Shown here: piece after piece, positions 25,961-34,177 of the stretch
How positions within the stretch are numbered: position 1 is the stretch's first letter
Layout: each line of letters begins with the position of its first letter
Assembly: GCA_905210995.1 (NCBI GenBank)
Contig: CAJLZE010000003.1
Span: 1 to 56,966, forward strand
DNA length: 56,966 nucleotides
From: an uncultured Anaerotruncus sp.
Lineage (GTDB): Bacteria; Bacillota; Clostridia; Oscillospirales; CAG-272
Reading direction: 5' to 3'
Made by a program: the position numbers and the translations under genes
The notes under the pieces: generated by a model
Database searches by the model: none
The model's input: the letters and a program-made list of their open reading frames with translations, nothing else
What the model was told of the DNA's origin: nothing

Positions 25961-26728
25961 ATGAATAACATTCTTGATGTCAGGGGACTTAAAAAGGTCT
26001 ATGTCACCCGCCTCGGCGGCAATAAGGTCGAAGCGCTGAAAAACGTAAATTTCAGCGTTGCAGCCGGCGAATACGTCGCCGTAATGGGCGAATCCGGCTC
26101 GGGCAAAACAACGCTGCTGAATATTCTCGCCGCACTTGACAAGCCCACTGCGGGCAGCGTCGTGCTTGACGGAAAGGATCTTTCGACCGTAAAGGAATCC
26201 GATATCGCAGCCTTCCGCCGCGACAACCTCGGCTTCGTGTTTCAGGATTTCAACCTGCTCGACACCTTCACCGTTGAGGACAATATCTATCTTCCCCTCG
26301 TGCTCGCGGGCAAGCCATACCGAGAAATGAACGCCAAGATCGCGCCGATTGCCGAAAAGCTCGGCATCACCGATCTTCTCAAAAAATATCCGTATGAGAT
26401 ATCCGGCGGTCAGAAGCAACGTGCGGCTGTGGCGCGCGCTCTGATAACCTCGCCCAAGCTGATACTTGCCGACGAGCCTACCGGCGCCCTCGATTCAAAA
26501 GCCACCGACGAGCTTCTCGGGCTTTTCCGGGCGATAAACCGCACCGGGCAGACCATAATCATGGTCACGCATTCGGTCAAGGCGGCGAGCTCTGCGGGAC
26601 GCGTGCTCTTTATAAAAGACGGCGAGGTGTTTCATCAGCTCTATCGCGGCGACTCTTCGGACGAGCAGCTCTACAGCAAGATATCAGACACTCTCACTCT
26701 GCTTGCGACCGGCGGTGATGCAAGATGA
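25961..26728 (+). CDS. bceA: Antimicrobial-peptide ABC transporter ATP-binding protein (BceA-like)
   Basis: 255 residues. Walker A GESGSGKT (43-50), signature ISGGQKQR (~147), Walker B LILADEPTGALDSKATDELL, the MacB/LolD-type wording found with FtsX-like permeases. AAAAAGGAG upstream; its stop overlaps the permease start (ATGA). Confidence 0.92.
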   Translation: MNNILDVRGLKKVYVTRLGGNKVEALKNVNFSVAAGEYVAVMGESGSGKTTLLNILAALDKPTAGSVVLDGKDLSTVKESDIAAFRRDNLGFVFQDFNLLDTFTVEDNIYLPLVLAGKPYREMNAKIAPIAEKLGITDLLKKYPYEISGGQKQRAAVARALITSPKLILADEPTGALDSKATDELLGLFRAINRTGQTIIMVTHSVKAASSAGRVLFIKDGEVFHQLYRGDSSDEQLYSKISDTLTLLATGGDAR

Positions 26729-28782
26729 AGATCGGTTTTTATCCTCGTCTTGCCGCAGACGGCATGCGAAAAAACAAGCGGCTGTACCTTCCCTACATCC
26801 TCACCTGCACGGGCATGGTGATGATGTATTATATCGTCACCTTTCTGCAATACTCGAACGCGGTTTCGGCGTTGCCGGGCGGCGCAACGATAACGGCGAT
26901 GATGGGACTCGGCAGCTGGATCATTGCCGCATTTGCGGTGCTGTTCCTGTTCTACACCAACTCATTTCTCATCAGGCGCCGAAAAAAGGAATTCGGACTT
27001 TACAATATCCTCGGCATGGGCAAGGCGAATATTGGGATCATCCTCTTCTTTGAGACGCTTATCATCGCCGTTATCTCCGTCCTCATCGGGCTTACCGCAG
27101 GCATCGTTCTTTCAAAGCTCGCCGAGCTGGGGCTCGTGAGCGTCATGAACGGAAACGTGACCTATGACCTTTCGGTGTCCCCCATCGGCATCATAATGTC
27201 GATAGGCATCTTCGGCGCGATATTCCTGCTCATATACCTCAATTCTCTCAGGCAGATCAGAAAAAACAGCGCCATATCGCTCATGAGAAGCGAAAACAAC
27301 GGCGAACGTCCGCCAAAGGGCAACTGGTTCATCGGCACGCTCGGCATAGTCGTGCTTGCGGTCGCCTACTATATCGCGGCAACGATAAAAAGCCCCGTTA
27401 CAGCACTTTTTCTCTTCTTTGTCGCCGTTATCATGGTCATTGCCGCAACATACATGATAATGATATCCGGCTCGGTGCTTCTCTGCCGCATACTCAAGAA
27501 GAACAAAAATTACTACTATAAGCCGAATCACTTTGTCTCGGTATCGTCGATGGCATACCGCATGAAGCGCAACGGCGCCGGGCTTGCCTCTATATGCATA
27601 CTCGCCACAATGGTGCTCGTCATGATATCCTCGACCTCATGCCTTCATTTCGGAGCCGAGGATGCACTGAATGTGCGCTTTCCGCGTGACCTCAATCTTT
27701 CATATCAGATGACCGATATAGAGGCGCTCAACGACCAAAATATCAGCGCATTCAGGAACGCCATACTCAAAGCTGCCGACGGCGCTCACAGCAAAGCGGA
27801 AAACGTGATCGACTGGCGCAGCGTTTCGGCTACCGGCTACCTTGACGGCAATGAGGTCGAAACCGACAGACAGAATTTTTCCGATTCCGAATTGCTCGGC
27901 GACATTGAAAATGTATTCAACTTTTATTTCATCCCGCTTGCCGATTACAACGCGATGACAGGCTCCGACGAAACGCTCGTGGACGGCGAGGCGATAATCG
28001 CCACATACCGCACATCATACACCGAGGATACCATTTCGTTCAGGCACGGCAGGAGCTTCAAGGTCAAAAAACAGGTGTCGCAGTTCGCGCGCAGTCAGGA
28101 AATAGTCACCGATATCGTAGGCACTGTCACCGTCATAGTCCCCGATATAGTTGAAGCAACAAAGGAGCTTGCCGAATACCGCAACGAGCACGCGGGAACG
28201 CTCCTGATACCACGCTGGCAGTATTCGTTTGACACGGGACTTGACGAGGACTCGCAGCGTGAGGTCTTTCTTGCCGTGCTCGACGGCAAAGACCTTCACG
28301 GCCCGGAATTTGAAAAGCAATACAGCGTACTGTCACGCTCCATCGAATGGCGCGTCGCCAACCGCGACGATTTTTACGCGACATACGGCGGCTTCTTCTA
28401 CCTCGGTATAATTCTCAGCATAGTATTCATATTTGCCGCAGTGCTGATGATATACTACAAACAGATATCCGAGGGCTATGAGGATCAGGCACGCTTCCGC
28501 ATAATGCAGAACGTCGGCATGACGAAAAAGGAGATCCGCAGGAGCATAAACTCTCAGCTCCTCACGGTCTTTTTCCTGCCGCTCGCGCTTGCCGGCTTGC
28601 ACCTTGCTTTTGCATTTCCCATTATAAACAAGCTGCTCTGGCTCTTCAACTTCAGCAATGTCCTGCTCTTCAGCCTAACGACGCTCATAACCTTTGCGGT
28701 ATTTGCGCTTTTCTACACTCTGATATACCGCATAACCTCAAACGCTTACTACAATATCGTAAGCGATGCAAAAGATGAATGA
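26725..28782 (+). CDS. bceB: Antimicrobial-peptide ABC transporter permease (BceB-like, FtsX fold)
   Basis: 685 residues, normal for BceB. About ten helices in a 1+6+3 pattern with a large extracytoplasmic domain (~310-560, starting after CLHFGAEDALNVRF) between helices 7 and 8, and the FtsX-like tail with GYEDQARFRIMQNVGMTKKE. Removes cell-wall-targeting peptides from their lipid targets and signals to the kinase. Coupled to bceA. Confidence 0.9.
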   Translation: MKIGFYPRLAADGMRKNKRLYLPYILTCTGMVMMYYIVTFLQYSNAVSALPGGATITAMMGLGSWIIAAFAVLFLFYTNSFLIRRRKKEFGLYNILGMGKANIGIILFFETLIIAVISVLIGLTAGIVLSKLAELGLVSVMNGNVTYDLSVSPIGIIMSIGIFGAIFLLIYLNSLRQIRKNSAISLMRSENNGERPPKGNWFIGTLGIVVLAVAYYIAATIKSPVTALFLFFVAVIMVIAATYMIMISGSVLLCRILKKNKNYYYKPNHFVSVSSMAYRMKRNGAGLASICILATMVLVMISSTSCLHFGAEDALNVRFPRDLNLSYQMTDIEALNDQNISAFRNAILKAADGAHSKAENVIDWRSVSATGYLDGNEVETDRQNFSDSELLGDIENVFNFYFIPLADYNAMTGSDETLVDGEAIIATYRTSYTEDTISFRHGRSFKVKKQVSQFARSQEIVTDIVGTVTVIVPDIVEATKELAEYRNEHAGTLLIPRWQYSFDTGLDEDSQREVFLAVLDGKDLHGPEFEKQYSVLSRSIEWRVANRDDFYATYGGFFYLGIILSIVFIFAAVLMIYYKQISEGYEDQARFRIMQNVGMTKKEIRRSINSQLLTVFFLPLALAGLHLAFAFPIINKLLWLFNFSNVLLFSLTTLITFAVFALFYTLIYRITSNAYYNIVSDAKDE

Positions 28783-28945
28783 GACCATGGATGTTTCCAA
28801 AAAACTACGCCGGATAGCATCCGGCACACTGTTCGGGCTGGGGCTTGCCGTCATAGGCGTGCTTGCCATCCCCGCAGTGATCATAATAGGAGTGATCGTG
28901 ATGATCTGGAACGTGATCGACAAGATCATGAACGCGCTCGAATAA
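28775..28945 (+). CDS. Small single-helix membrane protein downstream of bceB
   Basis: 56 residues beginning MNETMDVSKKLRRIASG, then a hydrophobic span (LFGLGLAVIGVLAIPAVIII ... VIVMIW) and NVIDKIMNALE. Its ATG lies inside the last codons of bceB (8-bp overlap); an internal ATG at 28787 is an alternative start. Codon pattern matches its neighbours and the terminator follows directly after the stop, which supports a real gene. I do not know a family; it could be a small regulator or stabiliser of the transporter (inference). Confidence 0.6.
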   Translation: MNETMDVSKKLRRIASGTLFGLGLAVIGVLAIPAVIIIGVIVMIWNVIDKIMNALE

Positions 28946-28987
28946 CGAATAAACGGTGCCGCGCATTTGCGCAGCACCGTTTATTCG
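28946..28987. terminator. Bidirectional hairpin between bce operon and lacI-family gene
   Basis: CGAATAAACGGTGC pairs with GCACCGTTTATTCG over 14 bp, continues as GCGC/GCGC after one mismatch, loop ATTT. It abuts both stop codons; U-runs are short. Confidence 0.75.
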
Positions 28988-30049
28988 TTATTCGTCTTTT
29001 TCGTCTGCGGGCGCACCGCCGCGCGGCTCTGCCGTGCTTTCGTACACCTTCAGCGTCGGGCAAAGGCTCACGCTCTGATAAGCGACCGTATGCTCGCCCT
29101 CCATACGCTTGCGCAGCAGCACCGCCGCCAGTTCGCCTATGTCGTTTGTGGGGCTTACCACGCTCGTAAGCGACGGGAACATATACTTTGAAGTCGGGTT
29201 ATCGTCAATGCCTATTATCGATATGTCCTCCGGAATACGCAGTCCCGCCTCTCTGATCGCACGCATCGCGCCGTAGGCGATATTGTCATACGCGGCAAAG
29301 ACCGCCGTGGGCGCTTCAGGCTCTGCGAGCAGCCGCTTCATTCCGATATAGCCGCACTCCTCGAATCTCTCTTCAAGACAAACTACATACCGGTCCGGCA
29401 GCTCAAGCCCGTGCTCGCGCATGGTGGAAATAAAGCTGTTCATACGCAGCGCGGTATTCTGCTCGCCGATGAAGGCGATGCGTCTGTGCCCGAGCTCTAT
29501 CAGATGGTTGAGCGCAAGCACAGCCCCCATCGTATGGTTTATACCTATGCTGTCGCAAAAATCAATGTTGTTGCCGGCGCAAACGAGCATAAAGGGCGTT
29601 CTCACCTTGCCGACGATACGCCGTATGTCGTTGAGATGCGAACTGTTTTCGGTGAGAAGAAATATACCCGACACACCGTCGCGCAGAAAGGCGCGTATGG
29701 CGTTTATCTCGCGGCGACGGTCGAATTCGGTCAAAACGATAACGGGACGGTACCCCTCATTGCGAATTTTTTCGCAGAAAGCACGCTGAATATCGTTGTA
29801 ATACTGGCTGGCAAGCTCGGGAAAGATCAAACCGACCGATTTTTCGGGCGTTACCTCTTCCCCCTCGGCTCTTGCTGCCGATTTTGTATCAGCCGAACGC
29901 AGCGCCGGAAGCACATATCCGACCTTTTCGGCAAGCTCGCGTATATTTGCCGCAGTTTTTGCGTTTATGTCGTTGCTGCCGCGCAGCGCCTTTGAAACCG
30001 TTGAAACATTGACGCCCGCAAGCCCGGCTATGTCCTTTAATGTTGCCAT
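28988..30049 (-). CDS. LacI-family transcriptional regulator
   Basis: 353 residues. N-terminal HTH MATLKDIAGLAGVNVSTVSK with hinge, followed by a periplasmic-binding-like effector domain (VGLIFPELASQYYNDIQRAF ... GIDDNPTSKYMFPSLTSVV). Acts as a repressor released by a sugar or sugar phosphate. It has its own consensus promoter with a TTTCGAAA palindrome at the expected transcription start, implying autoregulation, and the same palindrome is found at the far end of the neighbouring 13-gene catabolic operon and upstream of the ceramidase-like gene. Confidence 0.92.
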   Translation of the reverse strand: MATLKDIAGLAGVNVSTVSKALRGSNDINAKTAANIRELAEKVGYVLPALRSADTKSAARAEGEEVTPEKSVGLIFPELASQYYNDIQRAFCEKIRNEGYRPVIVLTEFDRRREINAIRAFLRDGVSGIFLLTENSSHLNDIRRIVGKVRTPFMLVCAGNNIDFCDSIGINHTMGAVLALNHLIELGHRRIAFIGEQNTALRMNSFISTMREHGLELPDRYVVCLEERFEECGYIGMKRLLAEPEAPTAVFAAYDNIAYGAMRAIREAGLRIPEDISIIGIDDNPTSKYMFPSLTSVVSPTNDIGELAAVLLRKRMEGEHTVAYQSVSLCPTLKVYESTAEPRGGAPADEKDE

Positions 30050-30057
30050 GTCGTCCT

Positions 30058-30107
30058 CTTTTTCGAAACTTTTAGTATATTATATCACACGCGACGAAGC
30101 TTGTCAA
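30058..30107 (-). promoter_or_regulatory. LacI-family gene promoter with operator
   Basis: Minus strand TTGACA (30102-30107), 17-bp spacer, TATAAT (30079-30084), then AAAAGTTTCGAAAAAG, whose core TTTCGAAA is at 30061-30068, right at or just after the expected start point. Shares AGTTTCGAAA with the site at 45686-45699. Confidence 0.75.
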
Positions 30108-30140
30108 AAGATTTTCGACAAAACAGGCGAGATCAGGTGA

Positions 30141-30827
30141 TTATTTGTTCTTGATAAGCTCAAGCAGCGTGTGATCGCCGAAGGCGTTCTTCCAGTCGTT
30201 TGCAAAGCCGACTATCGAGGTGTCGGTCGTGGTGTGCTGAACGAGCTTTTTCATTACGTCCGCGCTCACCGTTGCGGCTCCGGCGCCCCCCAGAGCACAC
30301 TCAAGCACCTCGCGTGCGGTCTTGAAGCTCGCGGCAAGTATTTCGGTATTGCTTCCGGAGGCGGCAAGCAGCTCGGCTATCTCCGAGACCGTTCCGATGC
30401 CGTCGGCGCCGATATTTTCGAGACGGCTGACATACGGCGCGATATACGCCGCTCCCGCCTCGGCTGCAAGCAGAGCCTGATTGGCGCTGAGCACGGCAGT
30501 CATCGTCACACCGACGCCCTCGCCGCTCAGCTCGCGCGCCGCGCGAAGTCCGTCGGGCGTCGCAGGGATCTTAACAAATGTATTTTCGCCGAGCAGCGCG
30601 ACTATCGCGTGCCCCTCCTCGATCATTTTGTTCCACTCGGTCTCGGTCCCCTGGACGTGCAGCTCCTTGTCGCCGCCGATGATCTCTCTGATCTTCACAA
30701 GATGCGCCACTATATCGCCGCCCTCACGCGAAAGTATCGTGGGGTTGGTGGTCACACCGCAAATGGGAAAATAATCGTTGAAATATTTTATGTCATCAAG
30801 GTTTGCTGTATCAAGAATGAGTCTCAT
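30141..30827 (-). CDS. TalC/FSA-type transaldolase or fructose-6-phosphate aldolase
   Basis: 228 residues, the short (decameric) transaldolase subfamily. Schiff-base lysine K86 in FVKIPATPDG, GVTTNPTILSREG near the N-terminus, and SRLENIGADGIGTV. Such enzymes transfer or release a dihydroxyacetone unit from ketose phosphates. Last gene of the catabolic operon, starting in the ATGA overlap with the YjbQ-family gene. Relatives include F6P aldolase and sulfofructose transaldolase, so the natural substrate should not be assumed. Confidence 0.87.
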   Translation of the reverse strand: MRLILDTANLDDIKYFNDYFPICGVTTNPTILSREGGDIVAHLVKIREIIGGDKELHVQGTETEWNKMIEEGHAIVALLGENTFVKIPATPDGLRAARELSGEGVGVTMTAVLSANQALLAAEAGAAYIAPYVSRLENIGADGIGTVSEIAELLAASGSNTEILAASFKTAREVLECALGGAGAATVSADVMKKLVQHTTTDTSIVGFANDWKNAFGDHTLLELIKNK

Positions 30828-31456
30828 TTCGATTCCCTTCCTTTGAGCTGAAGGTCGTAGTGAATGTCGTAAGCCTTTTCCTCATCGGTGAACTTGTGCA
30901 GGGTATTTATTACCTCCCCGCCCTTCCACTTGCGGTCGCCTACATCCTCGGTCGTGCCCATTACCGTCACATTGAGCTGACGGCGGCGAGCGCGTACCTG
31001 ATCCCAGTCGATAAAATAAACGTGTGCGAATTCACCGCCGTCAAGAACGCCGTCCTTGATGGTCATGGTCTCGCTTCTGCCGAAGAATACCGAGCGGAGG
31101 TGCCCGTCGGTGTTCATGCTCGTAAAGTCGCCGGGCTCGTCAACGTATCTGCCGAACTGAGAATGGATCGGTCCGGGGTGACGGTACTGGTGCTCCTCGC
31201 GGAAATCGGGAACGAGCTTGCGCATGATGTCAAGCAGATCGTGCTGAAGGTATTCGAGGTCAAAGCTGTCGATGTCGTGAGAGCACTCCTGTACCATGAC
31301 CGAGCAGGTGGTGTGGTGAGAGGCGATGCATACGGTACCGTTCTTTACACCGGACTCCTCAACGATCTCGCGGATCTCCTTTGACACATCGTGAAAGGTG
31401 GGTATCCACCCGCGCGACTGAAGCTCAAGCTCCTTCTGATATACTTTGAATTCCAT
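30824..31456 (-). CDS. YjbQ-family protein (extended form)
   Basis: 210 residues against roughly 130-140 for ordinary YjbQ/UPF0047 proteins. Conserved family segments are present: CIASHHTTCSVMVQE (metal-site histidines), DLLDIMRKLVP, GHLRSVFFGRSETMTIKDG, and FIDWD. Extra material lies at the N-terminus, in the middle (YRHPGPIHSQFGRYVDEPG) and at the C-terminus. Some YjbQ proteins have weak thiamine-phosphate synthase activity, but the true role is unknown. Here it lies between SIS isomerase and aldolase genes, so a step in sugar-phosphate metabolism is more likely (inference). Confidence 0.75.
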   Translation of the reverse strand: MEFKVYQKELELQSRGWIPTFHDVSKEIREIVEESGVKNGTVCIASHHTTCSVMVQECSHDIDSFDLEYLQHDLLDIMRKLVPDFREEHQYRHPGPIHSQFGRYVDEPGDFTSMNTDGHLRSVFFGRSETMTIKDGVLDGGEFAHVYFIDWDQVRARRRQLNVTVMGTTEDVGDRKWKGGEVINTLHKFTDEEKAYDIHYDLQLKGRESK

Positions 31457-31490
31457 GATTTTTTTCCTTTCTTGTGCCGATACGGCGGTT

Positions 31491-32093
31491 TTATTTACTG
31501 TTCAGACGCTTTCCGACCGCACCGTTCGGGTGTATGACGGCAAATTCGCGGCTGCTGTAATCAAGCTTTTCAATCAGTGCCGTTCCGAGAGCATCAAAAA
31601 CGGCTGAGGTGACGGCAAAGCTCGTCGTCCCCTGACAGTTGTCGCGGTCGCACTCGCGCGTGACCGAAATACGGAGAATGATATCCGAAAGCCTACCGAG
31701 CGTCGATCCCGGCTTTTCGGTGACAAGAATGACCGTTGCCCCCTTTGCGCGACAGATCTTTGCTATCGGCACGAGCTCGTCGGTCTCGCCTCCGCGGGAT
31801 GCCAGCATCATCACATCGCCGCCGCAGATATACCCAAGCCCGCCGTGCACCGCCTCGGAGGGCGAGATAAAACGCGCGGGACGTTCTATACAGCAGCAGA
31901 GATGCGCAAAGTGGCGGCAGGCGATGCCGGAGTGACCGCAGCCGGATGCCGCAATGCGCTCAGCCGAGGCAAGCACCGAAACCGCCTTTTCGAATTCGGC
32001 GCGGTCAAGCACTCCGGCGGTCGCACGCAGCGACTCCGCCTCTGTCTCAAATGCGGCATATGCCGCGTCAAGTATTTTATCGGTCCCGCTCAT
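31491..32093 (-). CDS. SIS-domain phosphosugar isomerase
   Basis: 200 residues. Starts at an ATG overlapping the previous stop (ATGA); a longer frame to 32114 is disfavoured. SIS features: ASGCGHSGIACRHFAHLCC, SPSEAVHGGLG, LASRGGETDELVPIAKICRA, VTEKPGSTLGRLSD, and the C-terminal EFAVIHPNGAVGKRL that resembles KdsD/GutQ arabinose-5-phosphate isomerases (HPxGxxG). Likely interconverts aldose and ketose phosphates in the cytosol. Confidence 0.85.
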   Translation of the reverse strand: MSGTDKILDAAYAAFETEAESLRATAGVLDRAEFEKAVSVLASAERIAASGCGHSGIACRHFAHLCCCIERPARFISPSEAVHGGLGYICGGDVMMLASRGGETDELVPIAKICRAKGATVILVTEKPGSTLGRLSDIILRISVTRECDRDNCQGTTSFAVTSAVFDALGTALIEKLDYSSREFAVIHPNGAVGKRLNSK

Positions 32094-32794
32094 TCCGCGT
32101 GCACCTCGTCCCATACACGCCTGAGCGTTGAGAGCATTGCGCGTGCCGCTGCCTCGGGATCCTTCGCCTTCATAACTCCGCTCGTGCAGCCGGTCGCAAG
32201 AGCACCGGCGCGGATGACGTTCGCAACATCGTCGGGCGTGGATATCCCCGCTCCCTGAAGCACCATAATACCCGGGTCGATGCGTCGCACAGCTTCAATA
32301 GTATCCTTAACATAGCCCATATCGCTCGCAACACCGGTACCGATAAGCTCGGTCGGCTCGGCGACGATAAGATTTGGAGACAGCTTTGCCACCGCTTCGA
32401 TCTCGGCAACACTGTCAGCACAAACGATAGTGGCAAGCCCTACCTCATCGGCGCGCGCTATGGTCTTTTCTATCTCTTCAAGCGTCAGCTTTTTCTCGGC
32501 ATGGTTGAGCATAACTCCGACGGCTCCCGCCTCCTTCACGGCTTCGGGCAGGACCGAACCGAGCCCGCGCCCGGGCGCGAGGCTGTCCATATGCTGCGCA
32601 TATACGTGAATGTGTTTTGTGTTCTCCGCGATCATGCGTATATCGGTATACTGCAGAGTAACGATAACGTCAAGGTCGAATTCTTCCGCAATGCGGTCGA
32701 TCTCAAGCGCAAGACGGAGCATACGCTCGCCCCACATGAAGCATTTGGGACCTATCTCAAAAAACGGAGCGCGGATCTTATAGTTTTTGTACAT
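32090..32794 (-). CDS. Triose-phosphate-isomerase-like TIM-barrel enzyme
   Basis: 234 residues, of the short archaeal-like TIM type: PFFEIGPKCFMWG (candidate Lys), VYAQHMDSL (His), VMLNHAEKKL, AEPTELIGTG with the general-base Glu. Members of this family isomerise triose phosphates or, in erythritol pathways, tetrulose phosphates (EryH). Being inside a sugar operon rather than with glycolytic genes, it may serve the fragments made by the aldolase gene downstream. Good RBS (AAGGAGCGGAG). Confidence 0.85.
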   Translation of the reverse strand: MYKNYKIRAPFFEIGPKCFMWGERMLRLALEIDRIAEEFDLDVIVTLQYTDIRMIAENTKHIHVYAQHMDSLAPGRGLGSVLPEAVKEAGAVGVMLNHAEKKLTLEEIEKTIARADEVGLATIVCADSVAEIEAVAKLSPNLIVAEPTELIGTGVASDMGYVKDTIEAVRRIDPGIMVLQGAGISTPDDVANVIRAGALATGCTSGVMKAKDPEAAARAMLSTLRRVWDEVHAE

Positions 32795-32806
32795 CTTCTC
32801 CGCTCC

Positions 32807-34165
32807 TTACATTTCGAGCACTTCAATGCCGAGTATGCGGCAAAGATCGCGTATTGCGGCGCGGTTGTCGCCGAAGGTTATGATATAATGCTGGCAGGCA
32901 ACATGATCGGCAAAGCGCGGAACGTCGCGCAGCTCTATCTCAAGCGCCGAAAGCTGCGGCGCGGGCTGCGCCCAGCCGCACTCCTCCCACACGGGCGGCT
33001 TTTTGCCCTCACCGGGCAGCACGTGCATAACATATCTGCCGCCGGTATAAACAAGGCGCGACATGGTGAGCGTTCCGGTCTTTACCGGAGAAACGTTGAG
33101 AATACCCTCGCTCAGCAGCCCGAATGCAGCGGGAAGAACAGTGTATGTATCCCCGTCTACCATATCCGCGGCAACAAAATCGGGAACGCCCGCAAGCACA
33201 CTGTGCTCAAAGAACTCGTAAAACTCAAGGTATCCGGCAAGCTGTCCCGTCAGCTTGTGCATCATGAGCTGAGTGACAGCCCCCAAAGAATCGTTTTCGG
33301 GTATCGTCGTATAACCGTCCTCGGAAAGCAGCATGAATATCGGAGCGGGCGGGAAGCCGCACAGCTTTTTCATTCCGTCAACATCCTTAAGGGATATCGC
33401 GTGATAGTTTCTTTCCTTGGCGATCGACGCAACGGCGAGATAATACCCTGCCGCTTTTTTCATCGTCTCGGGGTTGGCGGGCTTGAGGAAGTTCCACTTC
33501 TTTATGCGTTCCTCTACCACCTTGTCCACGTCTGCCGGGTCAAGCGCACGGTATCTCTGCTCGACCTCAAGAAGCTCAAACGTCTCGATCTCAACACCGG
33601 TCTGCTTTTTGAGCGAAAGGCCGTCGTAGAGCGTGCCGTAAAGGTTCATATCGCGGTAACCCGCCATGCCTATCTTTTCGGAAAGAAGCTCTCCGGCAGC
33701 GACAGCGGCGCTGCAGAAGGATGCGACCTCGGCGGAACGTGTTTTCATGCCTATTATGTCGTAAACGTATCTGAAGCGATAGCCGAGCCCTTCGAACGTC
33801 GCGCGAAGACCGGCTGTGCCCGCCTGATCTGCGGTAGTAACGAGCCTGCCATCCTCATACCAACCGCAAAGCCCCCAAAGCACCATCGGAAGCTCACGGT
33901 AATGCTCGGTGATCTTCACGACCGCATGGGTGGGTATCCACCCGGCAATGCAAAGCACAAGTGCGTCAAAGCGCTCCTTTCCGAGAGCCTCAAGCGCCTC
34001 TCCGATCTGCTTCTCCTCCGGGTCGTCGGCAACCGGATAGACCTTTACGAGCTCAATTCCCTCGCCCTCAAGCGCTGCCGCTGCCGCGGCGCACTTTCTT
34101 ATCACAACATCGACCGGAGTATTTATTTCTCCGAATCCCACAAATCCGATCCTGCTCATTTTCAT
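32807..34165 (-). CDS. L-fucose/L-arabinose isomerase-family protein
   Basis: 452 residues. N-terminal Rossmann-like domain (MKMSRIGFVGFGEINTP) with WIPTHAVVKITEHY and PMVLWGLCGW, then the C-terminal isomerase domain with SLKDVDGMKKLCGFPPAPIF and a late HVLPGEGKKPPVW. This is typical of the diverse fucose-isomerase-like family that converts aldoses to ketoses using Mn2+. The sugar is not predictable. Paired with an FGGY kinase gene 12 bp upstream, it should make and phosphorylate a ketose. Confidence 0.85.
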   Translation of the reverse strand: MKMSRIGFVGFGEINTPVDVVIRKCAAAAAALEGEGIELVKVYPVADDPEEKQIGEALEALGKERFDALVLCIAGWIPTHAVVKITEHYRELPMVLWGLCGWYEDGRLVTTADQAGTAGLRATFEGLGYRFRYVYDIIGMKTRSAEVASFCSAAVAAGELLSEKIGMAGYRDMNLYGTLYDGLSLKKQTGVEIETFELLEVEQRYRALDPADVDKVVEERIKKWNFLKPANPETMKKAAGYYLAVASIAKERNYHAISLKDVDGMKKLCGFPPAPIFMLLSEDGYTTIPENDSLGAVTQLMMHKLTGQLAGYLEFYEFFEHSVLAGVPDFVAADMVDGDTYTVLPAAFGLLSEGILNVSPVKTGTLTMSRLVYTGGRYVMHVLPGEGKKPPVWEECGWAQPAPQLSALEIELRDVPRFADHVACQHYIITFGDNRAAIRDLCRILGIEVLEM

Positions 34166-34177
34166 ACCTTTCCTTTA

